64,000 bases of DNA, taken from positions 1-64,000 of the forward strand of contig NZ_CP027295.1 in assembly GCF_005490785.1 (NCBI RefSeq), given 5' to 3'. Shown here in pieces: positions 29,458-37,535 of the stretch; the stretch's first letter is position 1, and each line of letters starts with the position of its first letter. Origin of the DNA: Brachybacterium sp. SGAir0954 (lineage in GTDB: Bacteria; Actinomycetota; Actinomycetes; Actinomycetales; Dermabacteraceae). The position numbers and the translations under genes were made by a program. Under the pieces are notes generated by a model. That model was not told the origin of the DNA. It did not search any database and saw only the letters and a program-made list of their open reading frames with translations.

Positions 29458-31203
29458 ATGCCTGCTCCCGAGATCGCGCTGACCGAGCGCTTCCAGTCCG
29501 CCTTCGTCGCCGCCTTCGGGCCGGAGTACGCGGACGCCGATCCGATCATCCGTCCCTCCCAGTTCGCGGACTTCCAGTGCAATGCCGCGATGGGCCTGGC
29601 CAAGCGCCTGGGACGCAAGCCCCGCGACATCGCCGCGGAGATCCTCGCCGCCGTGGACCTCGAGGACGTGGCGGAGACGCCGGAGATCGCCGGACCGGGC
29701 TTCCTCAACATCCGCCTGCGCACCGACTGGGTCGCCGCGCAGGCCGCGGAGCTCGCCGAGGACGAGGCGCTCGGAGTCCCCGTCCCTGAGCACGTGGACA
29801 CCGTCGTCATCGACTACTCGGCGCCGAACGTCGCCAAGGAGATGCACGTGGGCCACCTGCGCACCACGGTCGTGGGGGACGCGATCGCCCGCACCCTGGA
29901 GAAGCTGGGCCACACGGTCGTGCGCCAGAACCACATCGGCGACTGGGGCACCCCCTTCGGCATGCTCATCGAGCACCTCCTCGACGTGGGCGAGGACAGC
30001 GACGAGGCGGGCCTGCTGACGACCGACCCCAACGCCTTCTACCAGGCCGCCCGCGCGAAGTTCGACGCGGACCCGGAGGCGACGGGCTTCGCCGCGCGGG
30101 CCCGCGCGCGCGTCGCGACCCTGCAGTCCGGGGACGCGGAGTCGCTGCGGATCTGGACGGACCTCGTGGGCATGTCCAAGGAGTACTTCCACCGGATCTA
30201 CGACCTGCTCGACGTGACCCTCACCGACGACGACCTCGCCGGGGAGTCCACCTACAACGCGGACCTCGAGACCGTGTGCGCGGAGCTCGAGGCGGCCGGC
30301 CTCGCGCGGATCTCCGACGGCGCCCTGTGCGTCTTCCCGCAGGGGTTCACCGGCCGCGACGAGCAGCCGCTGCCGCTGATCGTCCGCAAGTCCGACGGCG
30401 GCTACGGCTATGCGACGACGGACCTCGCCGCCGTGCGCCGCCGCGTGCGGGAGCTCGGCGCGGACCGCATCGCCTACGTCGTGGGCACCTCGCAGGAGCT
30501 GCACCTTTCGATGGTCGCCGAGACCGCCCGCGAGGCCGGCTGGCTGCCCGAGGACGTCGAGGCCACGCACGTGAAGATCGGTTCCGTGCTGGGCGAGGAC
30601 GGCAAGATCCTCCGCACCCGCTCGGGCGCCTCGCTGCGCCTCGCGGCCCTGCTCGAAGAGGCCGTCGCGAAGGCCCGCACCGTCATCGACGAGCTGCGCC
30701 CCGACCTCCCCGAGGACGAGCGCGCGCAGATCGCCCGGGCGATCGGGATCGGCGGCGTGAAGTACGCGGACCTCTCCACCGCGCACGACTCCGACTACAC
30801 CTTCGACCTGGACCGGATGCTCGCCCTCACCGGCAACACCGCCCCGTACCTGCAGTACGCGGTGGCGCGCATCCGCTCGATCGGGCGCCGCGCCGAGGCG
30901 CAGGGCGTGACGGCCGCCGCCGTGCCGCTCGTGGAGAACGCCGCGGAGCGGGCGCTCGCGCTGCAGCTGCTGCAGTACGGCCCGGTCCTCGCCCAGGTGG
31001 GGGCCGCCTACGAGCCGCACCGCCTCGCCGCGTACCTCTTCTCGCTCGCGCAGGCGTTCACCGCCTTCTACGACGCCTCCCCCATCCTCAAGGAGAGCGA
31101 CGAGGGCGTCCGCGCCGGGCGCCTCGCCCTCGCGCGTCTCACCGAGCGGGTGCTCGTGGAGGGTCTGGACGCGCTCGGCGTGACCGCCCCGCAGCAGATG
31201 TGA
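29458..31203 (+). CDS. argS: Arginyl-tRNA synthetase
   Basis: 581 aa class I synthetase that charges tRNA-Arg. An N-terminal additional domain (about 1-110) precedes the HIGH-type signature HVGH near 130 within APNVAKEMHVGHLR. HIGDWGTPFGMLIEHL follows near 160. The KMSKS region is degenerate, as usual for ArgRS (KIGSVLGEDGKILRTRSG, about 378), and the DALR anticodon-binding domain fills the C-terminus. The ATG at 29458 matches the family N-terminus and sits after a leaderless -10. Confidence 0.95.
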   Translation: MPAPEIALTERFQSAFVAAFGPEYADADPIIRPSQFADFQCNAAMGLAKRLGRKPRDIAAEILAAVDLEDVAETPEIAGPGFLNIRLRTDWVAAQAAELAEDEALGVPVPEHVDTVVIDYSAPNVAKEMHVGHLRTTVVGDAIARTLEKLGHTVVRQNHIGDWGTPFGMLIEHLLDVGEDSDEAGLLTTDPNAFYQAARAKFDADPEATGFAARARARVATLQSGDAESLRIWTDLVGMSKEYFHRIYDLLDVTLTDDDLAGESTYNADLETVCAELEAAGLARISDGALCVFPQGFTGRDEQPLPLIVRKSDGGYGYATTDLAAVRRRVRELGADRIAYVVGTSQELHLSMVAETAREAGWLPEDVEATHVKIGSVLGEDGKILRTRSGASLRLAALLEEAVAKARTVIDELRPDLPEDERAQIARAIGIGGVKYADLSTAHDSDYTFDLDRMLALTGNTAPYLQYAVARIRSIGRRAEAQGVTAAAVPLVENAAERALALQLLQYGPVLAQVGAAYEPHRLAAYLFSLAQAFTAFYDASPILKESDEGVRAGRLALARLTERVLVEGLDALGVTAPQQM

Positions 31204-31209
31204 CGGCGC

Positions 31210-31253
31210 CGGGCACGGCCTCGGGTGACGCGACCGTTACCCGACCGTGCCCG
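31210..31253 (+). terminator. Hairpin terminator after argS
   Basis: Arms CGGGCACGG+TCGGGT and ACCCGA+CCGTGCCCG (15 paired bases, 2-nt bulge, 12-nt loop), beginning 6 nt after the argS stop codon. Confidence 0.65.
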
Positions 31254-31317
31254 GCCGTTACCAAGCCGTGCCCCGCGCACCCTGCATTCCCGCTGGCCAC
31301 GGCGGCGGAAACCTCCA

Positions 31318-31323
31318 TAGCCT
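31318..31323 (+). promoter_or_regulatory. -10 element of the YhhN gene
   Basis: TAGCCT, 6 nt before GTG; leaderless arrangement. Confidence 0.5.
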
Positions 31324-31329
31324 GGAGCC

Positions 31330-32037
31330 GTGCCCCTGTGTCGACGAGCTCATGTCGCGATCTGGGGGAGCTATGCCCTGATCGGGGTGATCCACGTGCT
31401 CGCCGTCGCGGCGGAGGCCGAGACGCTGCGCCGGCTCACCCAGCCGCTGCTGGCTCCGCTGCTCATCGCCGCCGTGCTCACCGCCGCGCCGCGGATGCAG
31501 CGCACGACCGTCCTCACCCTCGGCGGCCTCGTCGCCGCCTGGGCCGGGGACTCGCTCGGCCAGCTGGTCCCGGACCCGAGCCACCTCATCGCCCCCGTGG
31601 CCTTCCTCGTGGCGCTGCTGCTCTACGCGGCGGCCCTGGCCCCGCAGTGGGCGCACAGCCGCGACCCCATGCGCCTCGCGCTCGCGATCCCCTACGGGGC
31701 GGTCGTCATCGGGCTCTTCGTCGCGTGCGCGGACGGCGCGGGCAGCCAGCTCCCGCTCGTCGCGGCCTATGCGGTGGGCCTCGGCGTGACCGCCTTCATC
31801 GCGGCCGGCGGGAACCCGCTGACCTGGGTCGGCGGGACGCTGTTCCTCGTCTCGAGCTCGGTGCTCGCGATGGACTGGTTCCTCCCGGGCGCCGCGATCC
31901 CCATGAGCGACGTGTGGGTCATGGCGACGTACATCGCGGGCCACGGACTGCTCGTCGCCGGGATCGTGCAGCTGCTGCCCTCGCGCCGCTGGACGCCCGC
32001 GCAGTCCGGCGCCGCCCTCGTCATCGTCGAGAGCTAG
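31330..32037 (+). CDS. YhhN-family membrane protein (lysoplasmalogenase-like)
   Basis: 235 aa with about eight membrane helices. The YhhN/TMEM86 signatures are present: KPLLxPLL-like LTQPLLAPLLIAA near 40, AWAGDSLG near 77, and the acidic SSSVLAMDWF near 178. Family members hydrolyse the vinyl-ether bond of lysoplasmalogens; activity here is inferred. GTG start, supported by a -10 element 6 nt upstream. Confidence 0.82.
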   Translation: MPLCRRAHVAIWGSYALIGVIHVLAVAAEAETLRRLTQPLLAPLLIAAVLTAAPRMQRTTVLTLGGLVAAWAGDSLGQLVPDPSHLIAPVAFLVALLLYAAALAPQWAHSRDPMRLALAIPYGAVVIGLFVACADGAGSQLPLVAAYAVGLGVTAFIAAGGNPLTWVGGTLFLVSSSVLAMDWFLPGAAIPMSDVWVMATYIAGHGLLVAGIVQLLPSRRWTPAQSGAALVIVES

Positions 32038-32051
32038 AGCGCACTCCCGCT

Positions 32052-32068
32052 CCGGGCGGGACGCCCGG
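32052..32068. terminator. Bidirectional hairpin between convergent genes
   Basis: CCGGGCG-GGA-CGCCCGG between the YhhN and esterase-like gene ends. Confidence 0.5.
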
Positions 32069-32070
32069 CC

Positions 32071-32964
32071 TCAGCGGCCCAGCGCGCGCCCGATCGCCTC
32101 GGACTGCTCACGGTGCAGGCGGTCCACGTCCTCGCCGCGCCGCTGCCACAGCTGCAGGCCCAGGCGGCCGCTCACCTCGCGCAGGGCGACCTCGACGCCC
32201 TCCTCCTCGAGCTGGAGGCGGAGCACGCGGACGTCGGAGAGGAACAGGTCCTTCATCCCGACGCCGAGGTGCACCGGCGGCAGGCCGCGATGGCCCGCGT
32301 TGATCGGGGAGAGCTCCGGGTCGTCCAGCGGCGTGCGGCCGGCGTAGGCGCGGGCGGCGTCGCGCAGCGCCCGGCGCTCGTGCACGGGATCCGACTCGCC
32401 CGTCTCCGAGATGCCCGCGTTCGCGAGCTCGAGGTCCAGCCACGGCGACATGACGACGACCCCGCCGGGGGACGGCACGTCCTCGCGCTCGATCAGGCGC
32501 CGCGCGACGGTGAGGGCGACGCCGCCGCCGGAGTGCTGGCCCGTGAGCACCCAGGGCGCCTCGAGACGGCCCGCGGCGGCGAGCGCGGCGAGCACCGACT
32601 CGGTGTCCTCGATCGCGATGGGGTGCTGGTGGTCGGGGGCCGTGCGGTAGTCGACCATGAGCGCGGCGCAGCCCTGCGCCTCCGCCTGCCGCGACAGCCA
32701 CGCCCAGTCCGAGGCGAAGGGGCCGGAGACGTAGGCGCCCCCGTGGAGGTGCACGATGACGCCCTGGTCGGCGCGGTGCTCGTCGAGCCAGACGCAGCGG
32801 GTGCGGCCGATCATCTCGACCTCGACGCCGTGCCGCTTGAGCACCCCGGCCTGCGGGCGCGCACGGCGCGCCTCGCGCAGGGCGGGCAGCGACACCGCCG
32901 AGGGGATCGGGATCCGGCGCACGGTGCGCGCCCCCTGGAGCACGACGTCCCCGATGCGTCCCAT
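32071..32964 (-). CDS. HSL-type alpha/beta hydrolase with altered catalytic residues
   Basis: 297 aa, hormone-sensitive-lipase family. The oxyanion motif HGGAYVSG (about 74-81) and DYRTAPDHQHPI are typical. The nucleophile elbow reads TGQHSGGG (Ser145) in place of the usual GDSAGG, losing the Gly two residues before Ser. The segment that normally carries the catalytic His (G-M-x-H-x-W) reads LGLQLWQ, with Gln271 where His is expected. Asp candidates remain in GMKDLFLSD. GGAGG precedes the ATG at 32964. It may be catalytically weak or repurposed. Confidence 0.8.
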   Translation of the reverse strand: MGRIGDVVLQGARTVRRIPIPSAVSLPALREARRARPQAGVLKRHGVEVEMIGRTRCVWLDEHRADQGVIVHLHGGAYVSGPFASDWAWLSRQAEAQGCAALMVDYRTAPDHQHPIAIEDTESVLAALAAAGRLEAPWVLTGQHSGGGVALTVARRLIEREDVPSPGGVVVMSPWLDLELANAGISETGESDPVHERRALRDAARAYAGRTPLDDPELSPINAGHRGLPPVHLGVGMKDLFLSDVRVLRLQLEEEGVEVALREVSGRLGLQLWQRRGEDVDRLHREQSEAIGRALGR

Positions 32965-33038
32965 TGCTGCCTCCTGCCCGCGACCCGCAGGTCGCCTCGC
33001 CGACGGTCGCCCCCAGCCTAACGAACCCGCCTGCACGA

Positions 33039-33044
33039 TAGATT
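33039..33044 (+). promoter_or_regulatory. -10 element of the nucleosidase gene
   Basis: TAGATT, 7 nt before ATG; leaderless arrangement. Confidence 0.5.
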
Positions 33045-33051
33045 CACGGTC

Positions 33052-33813
33052 ATGACCCATGCCTCCGACGTGCCCGTCGGCCCCGATGCCCCCGCCCGTC
33101 CCGCCGGACCGCTGCTGGTCCTCGCGGCCATGCCCGAGGAGGCGGCCGCGATCACCGCGCTCATGGCGGACGCCGAGCCGCTCGCGGTCCCGCTCGCCGG
33201 GGTCGCGGCCGTGCGCGGGGCCCTCGGCGGCCAGGACACCGCCGTGGTCACCACGGGGATCGGCGTCGCGGCCTCGACCGCGGCGGCGACCTGGGCGATC
33301 CTCTCGCTGCGCCCGCGGGCGGCGGTCGCGGCCGGCTCGTGCGGCGGTCTCGCCGCCGATGTCGAGGTGGGCACCCTGATCGTGGGCGACGCCTTCACCT
33401 GGTCGATCGCGGACGCCACGGCCTTCGGCTACGCGCCGGGGCAGGTGCCGGGCGGGCCCGAGCGCCATGTCGCCGAGGCCGCGATCGCGGATCTCGCGGA
33501 GGCCTCCGCACGGGCGGTCGACGAGGGCGCGGGGGTGCGCCGCGGGCTCATGCTCGCGGGGGACGCCTTCGTCACGGCCCCGCTCGCCGCCCCCATGCGC
33601 GAGCGCTTCCCCGAGGCGCTCAGCGCGGACATGGAGACGACGGCCTCCGCCCGCACGGCCGAGGCGCTCGGGGTGCCCTTCGCGGCGCTGCGCGCCGTCT
33701 CCGACCTGTGCGGTCCCGCCGCCGGCCAGCAGTTCCACCTCGAGCTCGACGAGGTCGCGCGGACCTCCGCGCTCGCGGTCCAGGAGCTCGCCGCGCGGCT
33801 CGCCCGCGGCTGA
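33052..33813 (+). CDS. mtnN: 5'-methylthioadenosine/S-adenosylhomocysteine nucleosidase family
   Basis: 253 aa, PNP/UDP phosphorylase superfamily. LAAMPEEAAAI near the N-terminus, TGIGVAAS, AAGSCGGL, the substrate-binding SADMET near 193 and the catalytic Asp in RAVSDLCG near 222 match MtnN. It removes adenine from MTA or SAH. A futalosine hydrolase function in menaquinone synthesis is an alternative within the same family. Convergent with the next gene, with a 6-bp gap. Confidence 0.83.
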   Translation: MTHASDVPVGPDAPARPAGPLLVLAAMPEEAAAITALMADAEPLAVPLAGVAAVRGALGGQDTAVVTTGIGVAASTAAATWAILSLRPRAAVAAGSCGGLAADVEVGTLIVGDAFTWSIADATAFGYAPGQVPGGPERHVAEAAIADLAEASARAVDEGAGVRRGLMLAGDAFVTAPLAAPMRERFPEALSADMETTASARTAEALGVPFAALRAVSDLCGPAAGQQFHLELDEVARTSALAVQELAARLARG

Positions 33814-33819
33814 GGGGAC

Positions 33820-34758
33820 TCAGCCCGCGGGGTGCAGCAGCTCCTCCCCCGCGTCGAGCCGACGGAGGTTCTCGGCGATCCGATCGTCCGCGCCCACGGG
33901 CTTCCCGCCCGCGGAGTGCGGGGTGATGATCAGCCGCGGCGCGTCCCACAGCGGGTCGTCCTGCGGGAGCGGCTCGGGGTCGGTGACGTCGAGCGCGGCG
34001 CCGCCGATCGTGCCGGCGACGAGCGCCTCCCGCAGCGCCGCCTGGTCCACGGTCGCGCCGCGGCCCACGTTCACCACGACGGCGCGGTCCGGGAGGGCGT
34101 CCAGGACGGCCGCGTCGATCGCGTGGGCGGTGCTCCCGGTCGCGGGGAGGATGTCGATGAGGACGTCGGTCGCGGGCAGCGCGGCGGCGACGTCGGCCTC
34201 CGCGATCACCTCGAAGCCCGACCGCTCCCCCGCGCTGCGGGCGACGCCGCGCACGTGCGCGCCGAGCCCGGCGAGCACCGGGGCGACCGTCTGCCCGATC
34301 TGGCCGAACCCCCAGATGAGCACCTCGGCGCCGACGAGGCTGTTGAGACGCTCGGGCGGGTTGAGCGGCTGCAGGCCGCCGATCGAGCGGTCCCACTCGT
34401 GGCGCGACTGCGCGGCGAGGGAGGCGGGGAGGCTGCGCAGCAGGGCGAGGACGAGGCCCACGGTGTGCTCGGCGACGGTGAGCGAGTGCAGGCCGGCCCC
34501 GGTCGTGACGACGGCCCCGTCGCGGAAGCCCGCGGCGACGATGTTCTCGACCCCGGCGGAGAGCGACTGCACGAGGCGCACGCCGGTGAGGTCCCGCGCG
34601 GCGGACTCGAGGTGGGAGCGGCTGGGCCCCCACAGGACGATCGCCTCGGCGTCGTGGTGAGCGGCGGGGATCGGGGCGCGCGCGTCGACCTCGACCGCCT
34701 CCCAGCCCTCGGGCAGCGCAGGGTCCAGGGGCATGGTGTCCGGGAGCAGGATCTTCAT
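33820..34758 (-). CDS. D-isomer-specific 2-hydroxyacid dehydrogenase
   Basis: 312 aa, NAD(P)-dependent. Rossmann motif GFGQIGQ near 150, catalytic Arg in VNVGRGATVD (about 227), Glu in DVTDPEPLP (about 255) and His in ITPHSAGG (about 275) are all intact. The natural hydroxyacid is not evident. Single-gene unit with a leaderless promoter. Confidence 0.88.
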   Translation of the reverse strand: MKILLPDTMPLDPALPEGWEAVEVDARAPIPAAHHDAEAIVLWGPSRSHLESAARDLTGVRLVQSLSAGVENIVAAGFRDGAVVTTGAGLHSLTVAEHTVGLVLALLRSLPASLAAQSRHEWDRSIGGLQPLNPPERLNSLVGAEVLIWGFGQIGQTVAPVLAGLGAHVRGVARSAGERSGFEVIAEADVAAALPATDVLIDILPATGSTAHAIDAAVLDALPDRAVVVNVGRGATVDQAALREALVAGTIGGAALDVTDPEPLPQDDPLWDAPRLIITPHSAGGKPVGADDRIAENLRRLDAGEELLHPAG

Positions 34759-34764
34759 CGTCCC

Positions 34765-34770
34765 AGCCTA
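34765..34770 (-). promoter_or_regulatory. -10 element of the hydroxyacid dehydrogenase gene
   Basis: TAGGCT, 6 nt before ATG; leaderless arrangement. Confidence 0.5.
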
Positions 34771-34813
34771 CGGGGATGGACCTTCGCAGGGGGTCCGACG
34801 GGGGCCCGTGGAC

Positions 34814-34819
34814 TAGCCT
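34814..34819 (+). promoter_or_regulatory. -10 element of the Abhydrolase_9 gene
   Basis: TAGCCT, 6 nt before ATG; leaderless arrangement. Confidence 0.5.
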
Positions 34820-34825
34820 CGAACC

Positions 34826-36616
34826 ATGCGACCAGGCCCTGGCCCCTCCGCTCCCCGCCTCGCCCACCTGCTCACCCGCACCGCCCGCACGCTCCGCTCG
34901 GTGACCCGCGCGACCCGCCGCGGGGTGCGCCGTGCGGAGGTCACCCGGCCGCTCTCGAGCGGCGGCTTCCTGGGCGCCGCGGCCGCGGGCTGGGTCGCCA
35001 CCACCCCGTCGATGCTGCCGCGCACGTGGTGGATGTGGGCGGTGAACATCGGGCTGTCGCAGTCCTACGGCTACACGACCGGTGTGCTCGCCGAGCGGCT
35101 CGTGCGCCGCGGCGCCGCGGCGCTGGGCCTCGAGGTCGGGATCGCCGAGGACCACCGCCGCCGCGCCCGCCTGCTCGGCGCGTCCGCGCTGGTCGGGATC
35201 TCCGCCTACTCGTGGGTGCGGGGAGTGCTGCGCCAGCGCGAGATCAGCCATCTGGTCCAGCAGCGTCCCCAGAACCTCGCCACGCACCTCGTGGGGACGG
35301 CCGCGGGACTCGGCGCCTCGCTCGGCGTGCTCGCGGCGGTGCGCGCGATCGGGGCGACCGCGGATCTCTACCGCGCCCTGCTGCGCCCGTACCTGCCCAC
35401 CCGCCTGCTGGGCGTGGTGTCCCTCGTGCTGACCCTTGCGACGGTCGCCGTCGCCGTGGACCGCCTGATCCGCGGCCGCGTGCTCGAGCAGATGATCGAG
35501 CAGGCGGAGGCCGCGAACCGGCTCATCTCCCCGAACGTGCCGCGCCCGGACTCCCCCGCCCGCTCCGGCAGCCCCGCCTCCCACGAGTCGTGGCCCTCGC
35601 TCGGGGCCCCCGGCCGCAAGATCGTCTCGGGCGGCGCGAGCCCCGAGGCGATCTCCGCGGCGATCGGCGCGCGCGCCATGGACCCGATCCGCGTGTACGC
35701 CGGGAAGTCGACCTCCCGCACGATGGAGGAGACGGTGCAGGCGGTGCTCGCGGAGCTGGACCGCACGGGCGCCTGGGACCGCGAGGTGCTCGTGCTGTTC
35801 ACGGGCACCGGGACCGGCTGGCTGCAGGAGTGGTCGCTCTCCGCGATCGAGTTCCTCACCGCCGGGGACTGCGCGACCGCGTCGATGCAGTACTCCGTCT
35901 ACACCTCGGGCCTGAGCTACGTCGTGGACCGGCGCAGTCCCAAGCAGGCCGGGCGCCTGCTCTTCCAGGCCGTGCGGCGGCGGCTGGACGCGATGGAGCC
36001 GGCCAGCCGGCCCCGGCTGTTCGTCGCCGGGGAGTCGCTCGGCTCGTTCGGCGGGCAGGCCGCGTTCCGGGACCTCCCGGACCTGCTCGCGAAGGTCGAC
36101 GGCGCCGTCTGGACGGGCACCCCGTCCTTCACGCCGCTGTGGCAGCAGGTCGTGGCCCGCTCCCGGCCGGGCTCCCCCGCGATCGCGCCGATCATCGACC
36201 AGGGCCGGCACGTGCGGGTCGTGACCCGGCCCCGGGACCTGCACCGCAACTACTGGGGCGGGCTGTACGAGCCGTGGCGGTCCCCGCGCGTGGTCTACGC
36301 CCAGCACCCCTCCGACCCGGTCGCCTGGTGGCGGCCGTCCCTGCTGTGGGAGGAGCCGGACTGGCTGCGCGAGCGCGTGGGGCACGACGTCACGCCGGCG
36401 ATGCGCTGGTCCCCGTGGATCACCTTCTGGCAGGTCGCCCTGGACATGCCGCTCTCGGTCCGCGCCCAGGGTGGGCACGGGCACTCCTACCGCGAGGAGA
36501 TGGTGCCGATCTGGGCCGCCGTGCTGGGCCAGGACGTCGCCCCGGGCGGCGAGCACGAGCAGCGGCGCCGGCACGAGCGGATCGTGAGGGCGATCCGCGA
36601 GGTCGCCCGCGGCTGA
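34826..36616 (+). CDS. Membrane-anchored alpha/beta hydrolase, Abhydrolase_9 family
   Basis: 596 aa. The N-terminal 230 residues carry four to five membrane helices (Abhydrolase_9_N type). The C-terminal catalytic domain contains VYAGKSTSRTMEETV near 290, FTGTGTGWLQEWS near 330 and the nucleophile elbow GESLGSFGG near 403. A C-terminal WSPWITFWQVALDMP and HGHSYREEMVPIW complete the family pattern. Found widely in actinobacteria; substrate unknown, probably a lipid or ester at the membrane. Confidence 0.87.
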   Translation: MRPGPGPSAPRLAHLLTRTARTLRSVTRATRRGVRRAEVTRPLSSGGFLGAAAAGWVATTPSMLPRTWWMWAVNIGLSQSYGYTTGVLAERLVRRGAAALGLEVGIAEDHRRRARLLGASALVGISAYSWVRGVLRQREISHLVQQRPQNLATHLVGTAAGLGASLGVLAAVRAIGATADLYRALLRPYLPTRLLGVVSLVLTLATVAVAVDRLIRGRVLEQMIEQAEAANRLISPNVPRPDSPARSGSPASHESWPSLGAPGRKIVSGGASPEAISAAIGARAMDPIRVYAGKSTSRTMEETVQAVLAELDRTGAWDREVLVLFTGTGTGWLQEWSLSAIEFLTAGDCATASMQYSVYTSGLSYVVDRRSPKQAGRLLFQAVRRRLDAMEPASRPRLFVAGESLGSFGGQAAFRDLPDLLAKVDGAVWTGTPSFTPLWQQVVARSRPGSPAIAPIIDQGRHVRVVTRPRDLHRNYWGGLYEPWRSPRVVYAQHPSDPVAWWRPSLLWEEPDWLRERVGHDVTPAMRWSPWITFWQVALDMPLSVRAQGGHGHSYREEMVPIWAAVLGQDVAPGGEHEQRRRHERIVRAIREVARG

Positions 36617-36617
36617 T

Positions 36618-36637
36618 CCCGGCGCGCGGGGGCCGGG
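36618..36637. terminator. Short hairpin between convergent genes
   Basis: CCCGGC / GCCGGG arms with an 8-nt loop. Confidence 0.35.
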
Positions 36638-36652
36638 CTCAGCGGGTCGTGC

Positions 36653-37492
36653 TCAGGGCGTGGGGCCGGTGGCGACCGGGCGCTGCGGGTCGCTGCTCCA
36701 CTGCGACCACGAGCCCGGGAACAGGCGCACGCGGGAGAACCCCGCACGCTGCAGGGCGAGCACGTCGTGGGTCGCGGTGACGCCGGAGCCGCAGTAGACG
36801 AGCACCTCCTGCTCGGGGTCGAGGCCCGCGCCGGTGAAGCGCTCGCGCAGCGCCTCCGGGGACAGGAAGCGGCCCTGCTCGTCGAGGTTCCCGGCGTAGG
36901 GGAGGTTCAGCGCGCCGGGCACGTGGCCGGCGCGCGGGTCCACGGGCTCCACCTCACCGCGGTAGCGCTCGGCGGCGCGGGCGTCGAGCACGGGGCCCTC
37001 CGCCGCGGCGACCTCGTCGATCCCGGCGATCGCGGCCGCGGGCCACTCCCGGGGGCCGACGTCACCGGGCTCCGGCCGCACGTCCTCCCGCTCGAGCGGG
37101 CCGTCCCAGGCGGCGAGGCCGCCGTCCAGGAGCGAGGCGTCCTGACCGATCGCGCGGAGCATCCACACGAGGCGGGCCGAGGGCGAGCGGTCGGTGTCGT
37201 CGTAGGCGACCACCCGGGTGCCCTCGTCGATCCCGAGGCCGCGGAGGGTCGCCGCGAACGCCTCCGGCGAGGGCAGGGGGTGCCGGCCGGCGGCGGGATC
37301 CGCGGGGGCGGCGAGCTGGGTGGTGAGGTCGACGTAGACCGCGCCCGGCAGGTGCCCCTCGAGGTAGGAGTGGTGGCCCTTGGAGCCGTCGAGCGCCCAG
37401 CGCACGTCGAGCAGGCGCACCGCCGCCCCCTCCTGCGCGAGCAGCTCGTGGAGGGCGGGGACGTCGAGGACCGGGGGCAGCGCGTCAGTCAT
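36653..37492 (-). CDS. sseA: Thiosulfate/3-mercaptopyruvate sulfurtransferase
   Basis: 279 aa with two rhodanese domains: an inactive N-terminal one (LLDVRW, GHHSYLEGHLPGAVYVDL) and a C-terminal one with the active-site Cys in VYCGSGVTA near 231. Transfers sulfane sulfur to a thiophilic acceptor in the cytoplasm. The loop CGSGVT is the form typical of mercaptopyruvate-type enzymes. Confidence 0.92.
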   Translation of the reverse strand: MTDALPPVLDVPALHELLAQEGAAVRLLDVRWALDGSKGHHSYLEGHLPGAVYVDLTTQLAAPADPAAGRHPLPSPEAFAATLRGLGIDEGTRVVAYDDTDRSPSARLVWMLRAIGQDASLLDGGLAAWDGPLEREDVRPEPGDVGPREWPAAAIAGIDEVAAAEGPVLDARAAERYRGEVEPVDPRAGHVPGALNLPYAGNLDEQGRFLSPEALRERFTGAGLDPEQEVLVYCGSGVTATHDVLALQRAGFSRVRLFPGSWSQWSSDPQRPVATGPTP

Positions 37493-37498
37493 GGCCCG

Positions 37499-37504
37499 AC
37501 CCTA
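37499..37504 (-). promoter_or_regulatory. -10 element of sseA
   Basis: TAGGGT, 6 nt before ATG; leaderless arrangement. Confidence 0.5.
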
Positions 37505-37535
37505 GCGCCCGCTCCCCCTCGGCCGGGCAGCCGGC

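Noticed and set aside
33620..36574. 984-aa minus-strand frame across the hydroxyacid dehydrogenase and Abhydrolase_9 genes
   Set aside because: Shadow frame without motifs; both overlapped genes are well supported in other frames.
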